64,000 nucleotides of DNA from Serpentinicella alkaliphila (GTDB lineage: Bacteria; Bacillota; Clostridia; Peptostreptococcales; Natronincolaceae). Below, one piece after another: positions 55,228 through 64,000 of this stretch. The DNA is taken from positions 1,069,001 to 1,133,000 of the forward strand of contig NZ_CP058648.1 in the NCBI RefSeq assembly GCF_018141405.1. The letters are read 5' to 3'. How positions within the stretch are numbered: the first letter of the stretch is position 1; each line of letters starts with the position of its first letter. The notes beneath the pieces were generated by a model. That model was not told the DNA's origin. It was given only the letters and a program-made list of their open reading frames with translations, and did no database searches. A program made the position numbers and the translations under genes.

Positions 55228-56340
55228 ATGGCAGATATTAGATTAAATAGGTTAGCAAAGCTACTAGTTGAATACTCCGCAGAAGTTAAAAAAGGTGATA
55301 AAGTGTATATACAAGCGGAGGATATAGCTATACCCTATATTGTTGAAGTTGCAAAAGAGGCTATTAAAAAAGGCGCAATAGTTGAGACGATTGTAAAAAT
55401 TCCGGAAGTAACAGAGTGTCTATATAAGTATGGGGATGAAGAACAAATTAGTTCTCCGAGTAAAAGGTTAAAGCAAGTAGTAAATAATGCAGATGTTTAT
55501 TTAACAGCCTGGGGTACAAAGAATACTAGATCAAATACGAATATAGACTCTAAAAAGATTCAGCAACTTGCCCGAGGGAATAAAGAAACTAGAGAGGAAT
55601 TCTCAAGGAAAATTGGGACAGGTGAGATTAGATGGTGTGGCACTCAATTTCCAACCCATGGAGATGCTCAAGAGGCAGGTATGAGCCTCGCGGAATATGA
55701 GGACTTTGTATATGGGGCTGGATTATTGGATAAGGAAGATCCAATTTCAGAGTGGAAGCGTATAGAAGAAGAGCAGGAAAGATGGATTAAATATTTAGAT
55801 ACAAAACATGAGCTACATATCCGCTCTAAGGATACAGATATAAAGGTTAATATTTCAGGAAGAAAGTGGATAAATTGCTGTGGAAAAGAAAATTTTCCTG
55901 ATGGTGAAATATTTACATCCCCAGTAGAGGATGGAGTTAACGGCCACATTACTTTTTCATTTCCTGGAATTTATGCAGGTAAAGAAATTGAAAATATATA
56001 TTTAGAGGTTCAAAATGGAAAAGTTGTGAAGGCTACTGCTTCTAAAGGAGAGGATTTACTTCAAGCACTTTTAGATACGGATGAGGGAGCGAGATTCTTT
56101 GGGGAGGTAGCCATTGGAACAAATTATGGAATAAAAAAATTTACTAGAAATATGCTTTTTGATGAAAAAATAGGTGGTACTATACATATGGCCATAGGTG
56201 ATTCTATGTTAGAGGCTAGAGGCAAAAACCGTTCAGCAATACATTGGGATATGTTATGTGATATGAGAGAGTCAGGAGAAATATATGCTGATGGACAACT
56301 GTTTTATAAAGATGGTAGGTTTATAGATAGTGTGCTTTAA
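55228..56340 (+). CDS. M29-family aminopeptidase
   Basis: A 370-residue metallopeptidase of the AmpS/PepS (aminopeptidase T) family. The start (MADIRLNRLAKLLVEY) follows CAAGAGGTG. NISGRKWINCCGKENFPDGE and SPVEDGVNGHITFSFPG in the middle hold metal-ligand Glu residues, and the end has GKNRSAIHWDMLCDMR with the conserved His and Asp. It removes N-terminal residues from peptides in the cytoplasm, using two metal ions. It is a single-gene unit. Confidence 0.93.
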   Translation: MADIRLNRLAKLLVEYSAEVKKGDKVYIQAEDIAIPYIVEVAKEAIKKGAIVETIVKIPEVTECLYKYGDEEQISSPSKRLKQVVNNADVYLTAWGTKNTRSNTNIDSKKIQQLARGNKETREEFSRKIGTGEIRWCGTQFPTHGDAQEAGMSLAEYEDFVYGAGLLDKEDPISEWKRIEEEQERWIKYLDTKHELHIRSKDTDIKVNISGRKWINCCGKENFPDGEIFTSPVEDGVNGHITFSFPGIYAGKEIENIYLEVQNGKVVKATASKGEDLLQALLDTDEGARFFGEVAIGTNYGIKKFTRNMLFDEKIGGTIHMAIGDSMLEARGKNRSAIHWDMLCDMRESGEIYADGQLFYKDGRFIDSVL

Positions 56341-56343
56341 GTA

Positions 56344-56382
56344 AAGGTAGTGGGTTTAATAGGCTCACTACTTTATTTATTT
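56344..56382 (+). terminator. Intrinsic terminator after the aminopeptidase gene
   Basis: AAGGTAGTGGG and CTCACTACTTT form a stem with small mismatches, followed by ATTTATTTT. Confidence 0.7.
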
Positions 56383-56485
56383 TAAGTTGTTTTGAATGCT
56401 TTATAAATGTTAACAATAATAGATAAGATAGGAAAAATATGTTAATATAATAGGGTGGAGATAATAGAGTAAGAGGGGATATTCA

Positions 56486-56908
56486 GTGATAAAACTAGCA
56501 GCATTATTAATTGGGGCATTAATAGCAATAATGATTCAAATGAATGGGACATTAGGAGAATTTACTAACGTATATTTTAGTTCATTTTTTACTCATGGCA
56601 TTGGTGCTGTAGGCATTCTATTTTTATTAATATTTGTTAAGCAAAATAAAAATAAGGATATTAATTTGTCTAAATACTTTTATATAGGAGGGGCACTTGG
56701 AGCAGTAATTATTATTTTAAATAATTTAAGCTTTCAAGCTTTAGGAGTATCAATGACAGTAGCCCTTACACTTTTAGGACAAGTAACAGCTTCTATAGTT
56801 ATTGATAATTGTGGTCTTCTTAACATGGAAAAGGTAAGCTTCAATAAAAAGAAGGTTGTAGGATTGTTTTTGATTATTATCGGAATCGTTGTAATGATGT
56901 TTTTTTAA
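56486..56908 (+). CDS. DUF606 (YdcZ) family small transporter, first of a pair
   Basis: A 140-residue membrane protein with about four to five helices. It belongs to the DUF606/YdcZ branch of the drug/metabolite transporter superfamily, seen in the N-terminal IALMIQMNGTLGEF-like segment (here ALIAIMIQMNGTLGEF) and ALTLLGQVTASIVIDN near residue 95. GTG start. A second DUF606 gene follows 12 bases on, and the two small proteins probably form an antiparallel heterodimer. Substrate unknown. Confidence 0.88.
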   Translation: MIKLAALLIGALIAIMIQMNGTLGEFTNVYFSSFFTHGIGAVGILFLLIFVKQNKNKDINLSKYFYIGGALGAVIIILNNLSFQALGVSMTVALTLLGQVTASIVIDNCGLLNMEKVSFNKKKVVGLFLIIIGIVVMMFF

Positions 56909-56920
56909 GGAGTTGAAACC

Positions 56921-57367
56921 ATGATTATATTGTACGGAATGATGGCAGTTTTAGCTGGGGCTATGGTAACGGTTTCATCTGCCTTAAATGCGCAGGTTGG
57001 GAGAAGACATGGAATTTATACAGCTGCCCTTATAAATAATTCCTTAGCAACAGTAATAACCGGTGTAATACTTTTGTTTCTATATAATGGGCTAGGAATC
57101 CAGGCAAATGTACTTTTAGAAATACCAACATGGGCTTTATTTGGTGGAGTTGCTGCAATTATTATAGTAGTAGGAAGCAATGTCATAATTCCACAGATGC
57201 CGATCATATACACATCACTACTAGTATTTATAGGACAATTTTCAATGGGATTAGTGATGGATATTTTAAATGGTAGGAGCTTGTCTGGAGGTAAACTATT
57301 TGGTTTTCTTTTAGTTTTAGGTGGGTTATTATATAACTTTTATATAGATAAAACAGGAAATAGATGA
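56921..57367 (+). CDS. DUF606 (YdcZ) family small transporter, second of a pair
   Basis: A 148-residue membrane protein with about five helices and the same family features as its neighbour: GAMVTVSSALNAQVGRRHG near the N-terminus and LLVFIGQFSMGLVMDILNGR. It starts behind TAAGGAGTTG, right after the first DUF606 gene, so the pair is one operon. Confidence 0.88.
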   Translation: MIILYGMMAVLAGAMVTVSSALNAQVGRRHGIYTAALINNSLATVITGVILLFLYNGLGIQANVLLEIPTWALFGGVAAIIIVVGSNVIIPQMPIIYTSLLVFIGQFSMGLVMDILNGRSLSGGKLFGFLLVLGGLLYNFYIDKTGNR

Positions 57368-57472
57368 CATATTTATTATTATAGTCTTAAGGACATATAT
57401 CATATATAATAAGTTAAAGAAAGTAAAAGAAGCATTTAGCCGTGAAAATATATAAATAAAGGGATGGTTCAT

Positions 57473-58651
57473 ATGAAGATTACATGGGATAAACAATATT
57501 TAAAATATTCTTTGTATGCAGCACTTACAATTGCTTTGTCCATAATTATTTATCAAGTACTAGATAATGCTGGCCATCTGTTAAATAAAGGTGGGGAATA
57601 TTTTAGATTTATACGTTCATTACTGAGACCGTTTATTATTGGTGGTTTTGTTGCTTATCTCTTAAATCCAGGAGTTAGATGGTTTGAAAAAAGAGTATAT
57701 TCAAGAATTGAAAGTTTTAAAAATAGAAACAAATTAATTAGAGTAATTAGTATTCTAACAATTTACTTTATTTTTATCGGATTTATAACAATTATATCTT
57801 TAAAAGTAGCACCTCAAATTGCGCAAAACATTAGAGACATCTCTAGGCGCGTCCCAGAATATTTTAATTATACAAGTAACTTAATTACCCAGTGGATTAA
57901 TGAACTTCAAGCTGAGAGTATATACAACTTTAGCCAACATGTAGAAAGAAATATTAGAGAAATATTTAATAAAACCAGTGAGATATTAGATTATGTCTTA
58001 AATAATGTTGTAATAAGTATAATGTCTATTACATCTGGAATTCTGAATTTTATATTGGCATTGATAATAGCATTTTATATGTTGATGGATAAGGAATCTT
58101 TTAAAGAGGGCGTTGAAAAATTATTAAGTGTAGTGATGTTGGACGAAAACGTAAAAAAGATTAAGGATTTTGGTAGAGAAGCAGATGAACTATTTGGAAA
58201 ATTTATTGTTGGAAAGTCTATAGATTCATTTATTATAGGGTGTATGTGTTTAGTTGGATTAAGCTTAATGAATATAAGGTATGCTTTACTACTGGCAGTT
58301 ATGGTTGGTATAACTAATATGATTCCATACTTTGGACCATTTATCGGAGGAGTGCCAGCTGTATTAGTAACTTTCTTCGACAGTCCAGTAAAGGCCCTAT
58401 GGGTAATGCTATTTATTTTAGCACTGCAGCAATTCGATGGTTTGTTTTTAGGACCAAAGATATTAGGGGATAGTGTGGGATTAAGTCCATTTTGGATTAT
58501 TTTTTCAATAGTTGTTGGTGGTGGAATCGCTGGAGTACTGGGTATGTTTTTAGGAGTACCTATGTTTGCAATAATAAGGTTATTAACTATTAGAATAATT
58601 GACAAGCAGTTAGATAAGAAAAAGAATAGAACAAAAAGGGAGTTAACCTAA
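57473..58651 (+). CDS. AI-2E family transporter (PF01594)
   Basis: A 392-residue membrane protein with about seven to eight helices and a large extracytoplasmic helical region (about 110-185). The C-terminal half has FIGGVPAVLVTF, QQFDGLFLGPKILGDSVGLS and GVLGMFLGVPMFAIIR, typical of the family. Members have been tied to autoinducer-2 export (TqsA), Na+/H+ exchange or sporulation (YtvI), so the substrate is open. The ATG used follows AAAGGGATGG; an in-frame ATG three codons earlier overlaps that site. Confidence 0.92.
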   Translation: MKITWDKQYLKYSLYAALTIALSIIIYQVLDNAGHLLNKGGEYFRFIRSLLRPFIIGGFVAYLLNPGVRWFEKRVYSRIESFKNRNKLIRVISILTIYFIFIGFITIISLKVAPQIAQNIRDISRRVPEYFNYTSNLITQWINELQAESIYNFSQHVERNIREIFNKTSEILDYVLNNVVISIMSITSGILNFILALIIAFYMLMDKESFKEGVEKLLSVVMLDENVKKIKDFGREADELFGKFIVGKSIDSFIIGCMCLVGLSLMNIRYALLLAVMVGITNMIPYFGPFIGGVPAVLVTFFDSPVKALWVMLFILALQQFDGLFLGPKILGDSVGLSPFWIIFSIVVGGGIAGVLGMFLGVPMFAIIRLLTIRIIDKQLDKKKNRTKRELT

Positions 58652-58730
58652 AGGAAAGGTTTGTCCAATATATTTACACTGTAAATTTTTTATACACATC
58701 ATTGCAAAGTAATTGTAATGATGGATTAGT

Positions 58731-58759
58731 TTGACGTAAAACTAAATTTCCGTTATTAT
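58731..58759 (+). promoter_or_regulatory. Probable promoter of the first thiolase gene
   Basis: TTGACG, 17 bases, TATTAT, about 160 bases before the start codon, giving a long untranslated leader. Confidence 0.6.
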
Positions 58760-58920
58760 AGTTTATAAGCCAGTTATTTAATAGTATTTGTCACTTAAGG
58801 ATAGAGGAAAATAAGTGGCACATAACTTGCATATAAAATAATGGAGAGATTATGTTTTTAAATATCGAACTTAAACTTAATATTTAAAGTATATAAAAAA
58901 TTGAAAGGTGGATGAATAAT

Positions 58921-60099
58921 ATGAGAGAAGTAGTTATTGTTAGTGCTGTTAGAACACCTGTTGGAAGTTTTAATGGAGCTTTAGCAGGAGTTTCAGCAGG
59001 AGAGCTAGGGGCTATAGCTATTAAAGAAGCTCTTATAAGAGCTGGAATTACAGGAGAACAAGTAGATGAAGTATATATGGGATGTATTCTTCAAGCTGGT
59101 TTAGGCCAAGGTGTAGCTAGACAAGCTTCTATCGGTGCAGGAATTCCTGTTGAAGTACCTGCTACATCAGTTAACATTCTTTGTGGATCAGGTCTAAGAA
59201 CAGTTGGTATGGCTGCTCAAACTATTATTGCTGGGGATAACGATATAGTTGTTGCTGGTGGAACAGAAAGTATGAGTAACTCTCCATATCTTTTACCTAA
59301 AGCAAGATGGGGAATGAGAATGGGTCATGAAAAGGTAATTGATTCAATGATTATGGATGGATTAACTGATGCATTCCACAACTACCATATGGGTATCACT
59401 GCTGAAAATGTAGCTGAAAAATATGGAATTACAAGAGAAGAGCAAGATCAATTTGCTTTAGGAAGTCAAAATAAAGCAGAAGCAGCTCAAAGAGCTGGAT
59501 TATTCGATAAAGAAATCGTACCTGTTACTATTCAAACTAGAAAAGGTGAAATAGTAGTTGATAAGGATGAATACATTAAATATGGTACTACTTTAGAAGG
59601 ATTACAAAAACAAAAACCTGCATTCAAAAAAGATGGTACAGTAACTGCTGGTAATGCTTCTGGTATTAATGATGGAGCTGCAGCAATCGTTGTTATGAGT
59701 GCTGATAAAGCAAAGGAATTAGGACTTAAACCAATAGCTAAAATTGTTGCTTTTGCTAATGCTGGGGTAGATCCATCTATCATGGGTATTGGACCAATCC
59801 CTGCGACTCAAAAAGCTTTAGCTAGAGCTGGTTGGACTGTAGAAGATTTAGAGTTAATCGAGTCTAACGAAGCATTTGCTGCTCAATCATTAGCAGTAGT
59901 TAAAGGATTAAATCTAGATGCGACCAAAGTAAACGTTAAGGGTGGAGCTATTGCAATTGGACATCCAATCGGAGCAAGTGGAGCTAGAATTCTAGTAACA
60001 TTACTTCATGCTATGGAAGAAAGAGATGCTAAAAAAGGTTTAGCTACTCTTTGCATCGGTGGCGGAATGGGAACATCTTTATTAGTTGAAAGATTATAA
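58921..60099 (+). CDS. thlA: Acetyl-CoA acetyltransferase (thiolase), first copy
   Basis: A 392-residue biosynthetic thiolase joining two acetyl-CoA to acetoacetyl-CoA, the entry to butyrate formation. The acylated Cys is in [12 protein letters not shown] (about 88), the His in [14 protein letters not shown], and the second Cys in [16 protein letters not shown]. The start follows AAAGGTGG. Codon use is biased toward a highly expressed pattern, as in nifJ. A second copy lies 0.9 kb downstream. Confidence 0.97.
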   Translation: MREVVIVSAVRTPVGSFNGALAGVSAGELGAIAIKEALIRAGITGEQVDEVYMGCILQAGLGQGVARQASIGAGIPVEVPATSVNILCGSGLRTVGMAAQTIIAGDNDIVVAGGTESMSNSPYLLPKARWGMRMGHEKVIDSMIMDGLTDAFHNYHMGITAENVAEKYGITREEQDQFALGSQNKAEAAQRAGLFDKEIVPVTIQTRKGEIVVDKDEYIKYGTTLEGLQKQKPAFKKDGTVTAGNASGINDGAAAIVVMSADKAKELGLKPIAKIVAFANAGVDPSIMGIGPIPATQKALARAGWTVEDLELIESNEAFAAQSLAVVKGLNLDATKVNVKGGAIAIGHPIGASGARILVTLLHAMEERDAKKGLATLCIGGGMGTSLLVERL

Positions 60100-60120
60100 T
60101 TAACTATATTAACTATATAA

Positions 60121-60157
60121 AAAGTGCCTATACATTTTAAAATGTATAGGACTTTTT
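60121..60157 (+). terminator. Intrinsic terminator after the first thiolase gene
   Basis: AAAGTGCCTATACATTTT pairs with AAAATGTATAGGACTTT with one mismatch and is followed by more T. Confidence 0.88.
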
Positions 60158-60213
60158 GTTTTTTGCTATTAATTTAGGTAATACTATTTTTAAAAAGCAA
60201 ACGAGGTTTTAAT

Positions 60214-60927
60214 ATGAATGACTATTTAACTATTTTGCTCAGAATATTTACTATATTGCCTTTACTATTAATTTTAACTATATATATAATGGGAAAAAGG
60301 TCCATAGGAGAGTTACCGGTTTTTGATTTTCTAATCATAATTATTCTTGGCTCTGTGGTAGGTGCAGATATTGCAGATCCTAACATTAATCATATGCCAA
60401 CTGCTTTTGCTGTCGCAGTACTTGCAATATTTCAATTTATAATGAGTACCCTAATAATTAAGAAGCGTTGGTTTGGTAGGTTGGCATCCTTTGAGCCTAC
60501 TTTAATAATTCAAGATGGGATTTTTTTAGTAAATAACATGAGAAGAATAAAATACAGTATAGACGAAGTATTAATGATGCTTAGGGAGAAGGATGTATTT
60601 GATTTTTCTATAGTACAATTTGGCATAATTGAATCTAATGGTAAGATAACGGTTTTAAAAAAACCAGAGGAAGTTCCATTGAAGCCATCGCATATGAATA
60701 TACCAGGTAAATCAGAGGATTTACCAATTGTAATTGTGTTAGAGGGTAAGGTAGATAAAAACTCTATTAAATTAAATAATCTAACAGAAGAATGGGCTAA
60801 AGAAACGCTTAGGAGTAATGGCTATAACAATATAAAGGATATATTTATTGCTTCTTATACAAAGGAGAAAGGATTAGTTGTATCAACATATAATCAGAAC
60901 CAAAATATTAGAACCATAGGGCACTAA
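60214..60927 (+). CDS. DUF421 (YetF-type) membrane protein
   Basis: A 237-residue protein with three N-terminal membrane helices (about 8-85), MGKRSIGELPVFDFLIIIIL, and a cytoplasmic DUF421 domain (about 90-165: PTLIIQDGIFLVNNMRR, SIDEVLMMLREKDVFD), followed by a 60-residue C-terminal addition. The function is unknown; Bacillus relatives include YetF and spore germination-linked proteins. It is intact, unlike the DUF421 gene near 14 kb. Confidence 0.9.
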   Translation: MNDYLTILLRIFTILPLLLILTIYIMGKRSIGELPVFDFLIIIILGSVVGADIADPNINHMPTAFAVAVLAIFQFIMSTLIIKKRWFGRLASFEPTLIIQDGIFLVNNMRRIKYSIDEVLMMLREKDVFDFSIVQFGIIESNGKITVLKKPEEVPLKPSHMNIPGKSEDLPIVIVLEGKVDKNSIKLNNLTEEWAKETLRSNGYNNIKDIFIASYTKEKGLVVSTYNQNQNIRTIGH

Positions 60928-61020
60928 TAGGTTGAAGCGAAATACATATTTTAATAATAAAAAGCAGACAATTTAATAAGCACCGGAATGTGCAATAATG
61001 AAAATAAGAGGTGAATTGGT

Positions 61021-62199
61021 GTGAGAGAAGTAGTAATAGTTAGTGCAGCAAGAACGCCTATAGGTAGCTTTGGTGGAGTATTTAAGGATGTAAGTGCAGC
61101 AGAATTAGGATCCGTTGCTATAAAGGCAGCTATCGAGAGAGCAAATATTAAGCCTGAGGATGTTGAAGAGGTATTCATGGGCTGTATAATTCAGGCTGGA
61201 AAAAAACAAAATGTGGCAAGACAGGCAGCTGCTAAGGCAGGAATCCCTTTTGAAACACCTTCCACGACTATAAATAAGCTTTGTGGATCTGGATTAAGAA
61301 CCGTTTCCTTAGGGGCTCAAGCCATCCTTGCAGGAGATAATGATATTGTTGTGGCTGGGGGTACAGAAAGTATGTCGACAGCTCCGTATGTTATTGATGA
61401 TATGAGATGGGGGGCTAAAATGGGTCATGGGCAAGTATATGATACTTTACTTAAAGACGCATTAACCTGTGCTTTTTATGACTATCATATGGGAGTTACT
61501 GCAGAAAACCTTGTTGAAAAATATAATATTTCTAAAGAGGAACAGGATAAATTTGCACAGGGAAGTCAAAATAAGGCTGAGTATGCACAAAAAAATGGAC
61601 TTTTTGATAAGGAAATCATACCTGTTACAGTTAAAACTAGAAAAGGAGATATGGTAGTAGATAAAGATGAATACATTAAACACGGAGTGACTCTAGAATC
61701 TTTATTAAAATTAAAGCCTGTATTTAAAAAGGAAGGTACTGTTACTCCAGGTAATGCATCTGGTATTAACGATGGGGCTGCTGCGGTTGTTCTAATGAGT
61801 GCTGAAAAAGCAAAAGAGCTTGGCATTAAGCCACTGGCTAAAATAGTTGCATATGCCTCTGGCGGAGTAGATCCTTCGGTTATGGGATATGGGCCAGTAC
61901 CTGCAACTGAAAAGGTATTCAAAAAGTCAGGGTGGAAAGTTGAAGACTTAGATTTAATTGAAGCTAACGAGGCTTTTGCAGCACAGGCTTTAGCTGTGGC
62001 AAAGGGTTTAAACTTCAATATGGATATAGTAAATGTTCATGGTGGTGCAATAGCTCTAGGACATCCAGTTGGAGCAAGTGGTGCAAGAATATTAGTAACT
62101 TTATTATACGCAATGGAGCATAGAAATGCTAAAAAAGGATTAGCAACTCTATGTATCGGCGGTGGTATGGGAGTTTCAGTATTAGTTGAAAGATTATAA
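61021..62199 (+). CDS. Acetyl-CoA acetyltransferase (thiolase), second copy
   Basis: A 392-residue thiolase clearly paralogous to the first copy, with [13 protein letters not shown] (active Cys), [19 protein letters not shown] and [19 protein letters not shown] start behind AAGAGGTG. Codon use is less biased than in the first copy, suggesting lower or conditional expression. It has its own terminator and no other acyl-CoA gene beside it. Confidence 0.96.
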   Translation: MREVVIVSAARTPIGSFGGVFKDVSAAELGSVAIKAAIERANIKPEDVEEVFMGCIIQAGKKQNVARQAAAKAGIPFETPSTTINKLCGSGLRTVSLGAQAILAGDNDIVVAGGTESMSTAPYVIDDMRWGAKMGHGQVYDTLLKDALTCAFYDYHMGVTAENLVEKYNISKEEQDKFAQGSQNKAEYAQKNGLFDKEIIPVTVKTRKGDMVVDKDEYIKHGVTLESLLKLKPVFKKEGTVTPGNASGINDGAAAVVLMSAEKAKELGIKPLAKIVAYASGGVDPSVMGYGPVPATEKVFKKSGWKVEDLDLIEANEAFAAQALAVAKGLNFNMDIVNVHGGAIALGHPVGASGARILVTLLYAMEHRNAKKGLATLCIGGGMGVSVLVERL

Positions 62200-62210
62200 G
62201 GATTGTAGTT

Positions 62211-62242
62211 AAAGTCTACCAATGTGTAGGCTTTATTACTTT
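62211..62242 (+). terminator. Intrinsic terminator after the second thiolase gene
   Basis: AAAGTCTAC pairs with GTAGGCTTT, followed by ATTACTTTTTT. Confidence 0.7.
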
Positions 62243-62311
62243 TTTGCCAATAGTTCTCTGAATTGTTTTGTTTAAATGGACAGAAAATAAAGTAGGAAGG
62301 AGAAGATTTTA

Positions 62312-63337
62312 ATGAAATTATGGATACCAGATAGAGTATATTTTGAACCAACAGCAAGGGATTCGGAAGTGGGAAAAAGGGTATTACAATTCTGTAAAGA
62401 AAATAGCATTCCTATCCTTCAAACTACATCCCATAACCAAGTGAGAGATTTACCAGGTAAGGATGAAAAGGCAAAATATGCAGCAGCTAAAAAAACTTTG
62501 ATAGTTGGAACTAAAAGAAGTCTAAAGTTAGAAGTATGTAAACCCTCGGCCCACTATCAATTTTCTCTAATGACAAACTGTCCTGGAAGCTGTGAATACT
62601 GTTACTTGTTTTCAACACAGGGACAGAAACCATATGTACGCATATATGTAAATTTAGATGACATGTTTGATACTATAGAAAACTATATTGAAAAAAGACT
62701 TCCTAATGCCACAATGTTTGAGGCTGCTAGTACAGGGGATCCATTGGCTGTGGAGCATATAACTGGTACTTTAAAGGATACAATAGAGCATTTTGGTTCC
62801 CTACAAAAAGGCCGCCTTAGAGTAGTAACTAAATACTCAAATGTAGATAATATATTAAAGGCAAATCACAAGGGACATACAAGATTTAGATTTAGCATTA
62901 ATACAAATTATATTAATAGTAATTTTGAGCATAATGTTGCCCCGTTAGAGGAGCGGTTTAAAGCGGCAGATGACATTTCTAGAGCAGGTTATCCCTTAGG
63001 CTTTATTATTGCGCCGATAATGATGCATGATAACTGGAAAGAGGAGTATAAAAACTTATTTGAACAATTATATGAAAGTATACCCCATAAAAGAAATGGA
63101 CTGATAACATTCGAATTAATTCAACATAGATTCACTATGAGTGCAAAAAATGTTATTGAACAAAGATTTCCTAATACAAAATTAGAAATGAATCCTGAAA
63201 ATAGAGCCAAGAAATGGGGTAAATATGGAAAGACTAAATATATTTATAAAAAAGAAGAAGCTAATGAAATTAAAGAATATATTGAGAAACTAATTAAAAA
63301 ACACTTTGTCAATTCACATATTCAATATTTTACCTAA
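62312..63337 (+). CDS. splB: Spore photoproduct lyase
   Basis: A 341-residue radical SAM enzyme, normal length. The [4Fe-4S]-binding motif is NCPGSCEYCYL (Cys spacing 3 and 2). FEAASTGDPLAVEHITG and RFRFSINTNYI are other conserved regions. In germinating spores it reverses the spore photoproduct, the thymine dimer made by UV, using S-adenosylmethionine. The start follows AGGAAGGAGAAG. It marks the organism as an endospore former. Confidence 0.97.
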   Translation: MKLWIPDRVYFEPTARDSEVGKRVLQFCKENSIPILQTTSHNQVRDLPGKDEKAKYAAAKKTLIVGTKRSLKLEVCKPSAHYQFSLMTNCPGSCEYCYLFSTQGQKPYVRIYVNLDDMFDTIENYIEKRLPNATMFEAASTGDPLAVEHITGTLKDTIEHFGSLQKGRLRVVTKYSNVDNILKANHKGHTRFRFSINTNYINSNFEHNVAPLEERFKAADDISRAGYPLGFIIAPIMMHDNWKEEYKNLFEQLYESIPHKRNGLITFELIQHRFTMSAKNVIEQRFPNTKLEMNPENRAKKWGKYGKTKYIYKKEEANEIKEYIEKLIKKHFVNSHIQYFT

Positions 63338-63413
63338 TTATAACCTTCACTTAAAATTGATTTAATAATTGTATTTTAAAATTAAAATAAAGTAAAGATG
63401 TTGAGGTGTAGCT

Positions 63414-64000
63414 ATGTCAAATAAAAAAATAATTATAATGACTGCTTCAGTAGGTCACGGACACAATAAAGTTGCTTTAGCTACCAAAGAAAGCTTGCTT
63501 AAAGAGAATAAAAATCTAGATATAAAAGTTGTAGACTTTGTTAAAGTAATCGAAAGCTTATTTGATCAGCTTATTTTAAATGCATACTTTAAAATAATTG
63601 ATACTTTCCCTAGCTGGTATCATTATATTTATTCTATTACATCAAAAATGAGTAAGGATGGGAAAGTTAAAGATCTATTTGCCCATCGCTATAAGAAGAA
63701 AATTCTGAATATAATAGAGGATTTTAAACCTGATGCAATCATTTTTACTAATCCATTTATTCTAACAATTGTAGGATATTTAAAAAAGATAGGAAAAATA
63801 AATATTTATACAGCGGCGATAATTACAGACTATTCTGCCCATAATATTTGGTTAAACCCCTATATTAATAAATACTTTGTAGCTTCCAAAGAGTTAAGAA
63901 AAGAGTTAATTAATAAAGGTATATTTGAAGAAAAAATTATTGTTTCTGGGATTCCAATTCATAAAAAATTTTATGATGAGTGCAATATAGACCAAATAAT
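63414..64000 (+). CDS. MGDG synthase/UgtP-like glycosyltransferase, cut by window edge
   Basis: Open to the right edge (about 195 codons). The N-terminus IIIMTASVGHGHNKVALATK is the lipid-binding GHGH loop of the MGDG synthase-like N-terminal domain (PF06925), and IITDYSAHNIWLNPYINKYFV is a second family mark. Such enzymes move a sugar from UDP-sugar to diacylglycerol at the membrane. The C-terminal GT-B domain lies beyond the window. The start follows TTGAGGTG. Confidence 0.9.
   Translation, partial: MSNKKIIIMTASVGHGHNKVALATKESLLKENKNLDIKVVDFVKVIESLFDQLILNAYFKIIDTFPSWYHYIYSITSKMSKDGKVKDLFAHRYKKKILNIIEDFKPDAIIFTNPFILTIVGYLKKIGKINIYTAAIITDYSAHNIWLNPYINKYFVASKELRKELINKGIFEEKIIVSGIPIHKKFYDECNIDQI

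Overview
The window is AT-rich DNA from a low-GC Gram-positive anaerobe, most likely an endospore-forming member of the Clostridia. Signs of this are spore photoproduct lyase, pyruvate:ferredoxin oxidoreductase, two biosynthetic-type thiolases, a T-box leader, strong AGGAGG-type ribosome binding sites, frequent TTG/GTG starts and U-tailed terminators. Genus cannot be set from the sequence alone. Both outermost genes are cut by the window edges.

Layout. 1-3.6 kb: a cut unknown gene, a FadR-type regulator and a CofE-like ligase, divergent from a LysR regulator. 3.6-12.1 kb: a surface-fibre (TasA/camelysin type) locus. It opens with a cyclic-di-GMP-II riboswitch whose terminator overlaps the aptamer. 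Then come a NarL-type two-component pair, a camelysin-like protein, a SipW-type signal peptidase fused to a large membrane domain, a TasA-like protein, a DUF5305-like membrane protein and an SLH-domain wall anchor. 12.6-22.9 kb: cyclophilin, YaiI family, a DUF421 gene broken by a stop codon, two ABC-F proteins, a three-gene ABC exporter behind a palindromic operator, a UGT-like glycosyltransferase and ilvE. 23-31 kb: CAP-domain lipoprotein, TPR protein, tocopherol-cyclase-like protein, Rieske oxidoreductase, a secreted cysteine-peptidase-like protein, a Fur-box-controlled DUF2325 gene and an orphan ABC ATPase. 31-35 kb: asnS, then an agr-like quorum-sensing locus with an unannotated 40-codon agrD. 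35-43.7 kb: nifJ, patatin, cardiolipin synthase, argH and a dUTPase. 43.7-52.2 kb: trpEGDCFBA on the minus strand behind a Trp T-box with two tandem antiterminator/terminator modules; trpC is split by an insertion sequence. 52.4-64 kb: a PheB/ThrR-like ACT protein, hom, thrB, an M29 aminopeptidase, DUF606 transporters, an AI-2E family protein, two thiolases flanking a DUF421 gene, splB and a cut MGDG-synthase-like gene.

How parts work together. The riboswitch appears to couple high c-di-GMP to expression of a sensor kinase/regulator pair and, through read-through or through the regulator, to surface fibres that the SipW-type peptidase would mature and the SLH protein could hold at the wall. 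The agr locus supplies a second cell-density input with a predicted serine lactone peptide. The trp operon looks regulated but interrupted, so tryptophan synthesis through IGP synthase should be lost unless another copy exists elsewhere.
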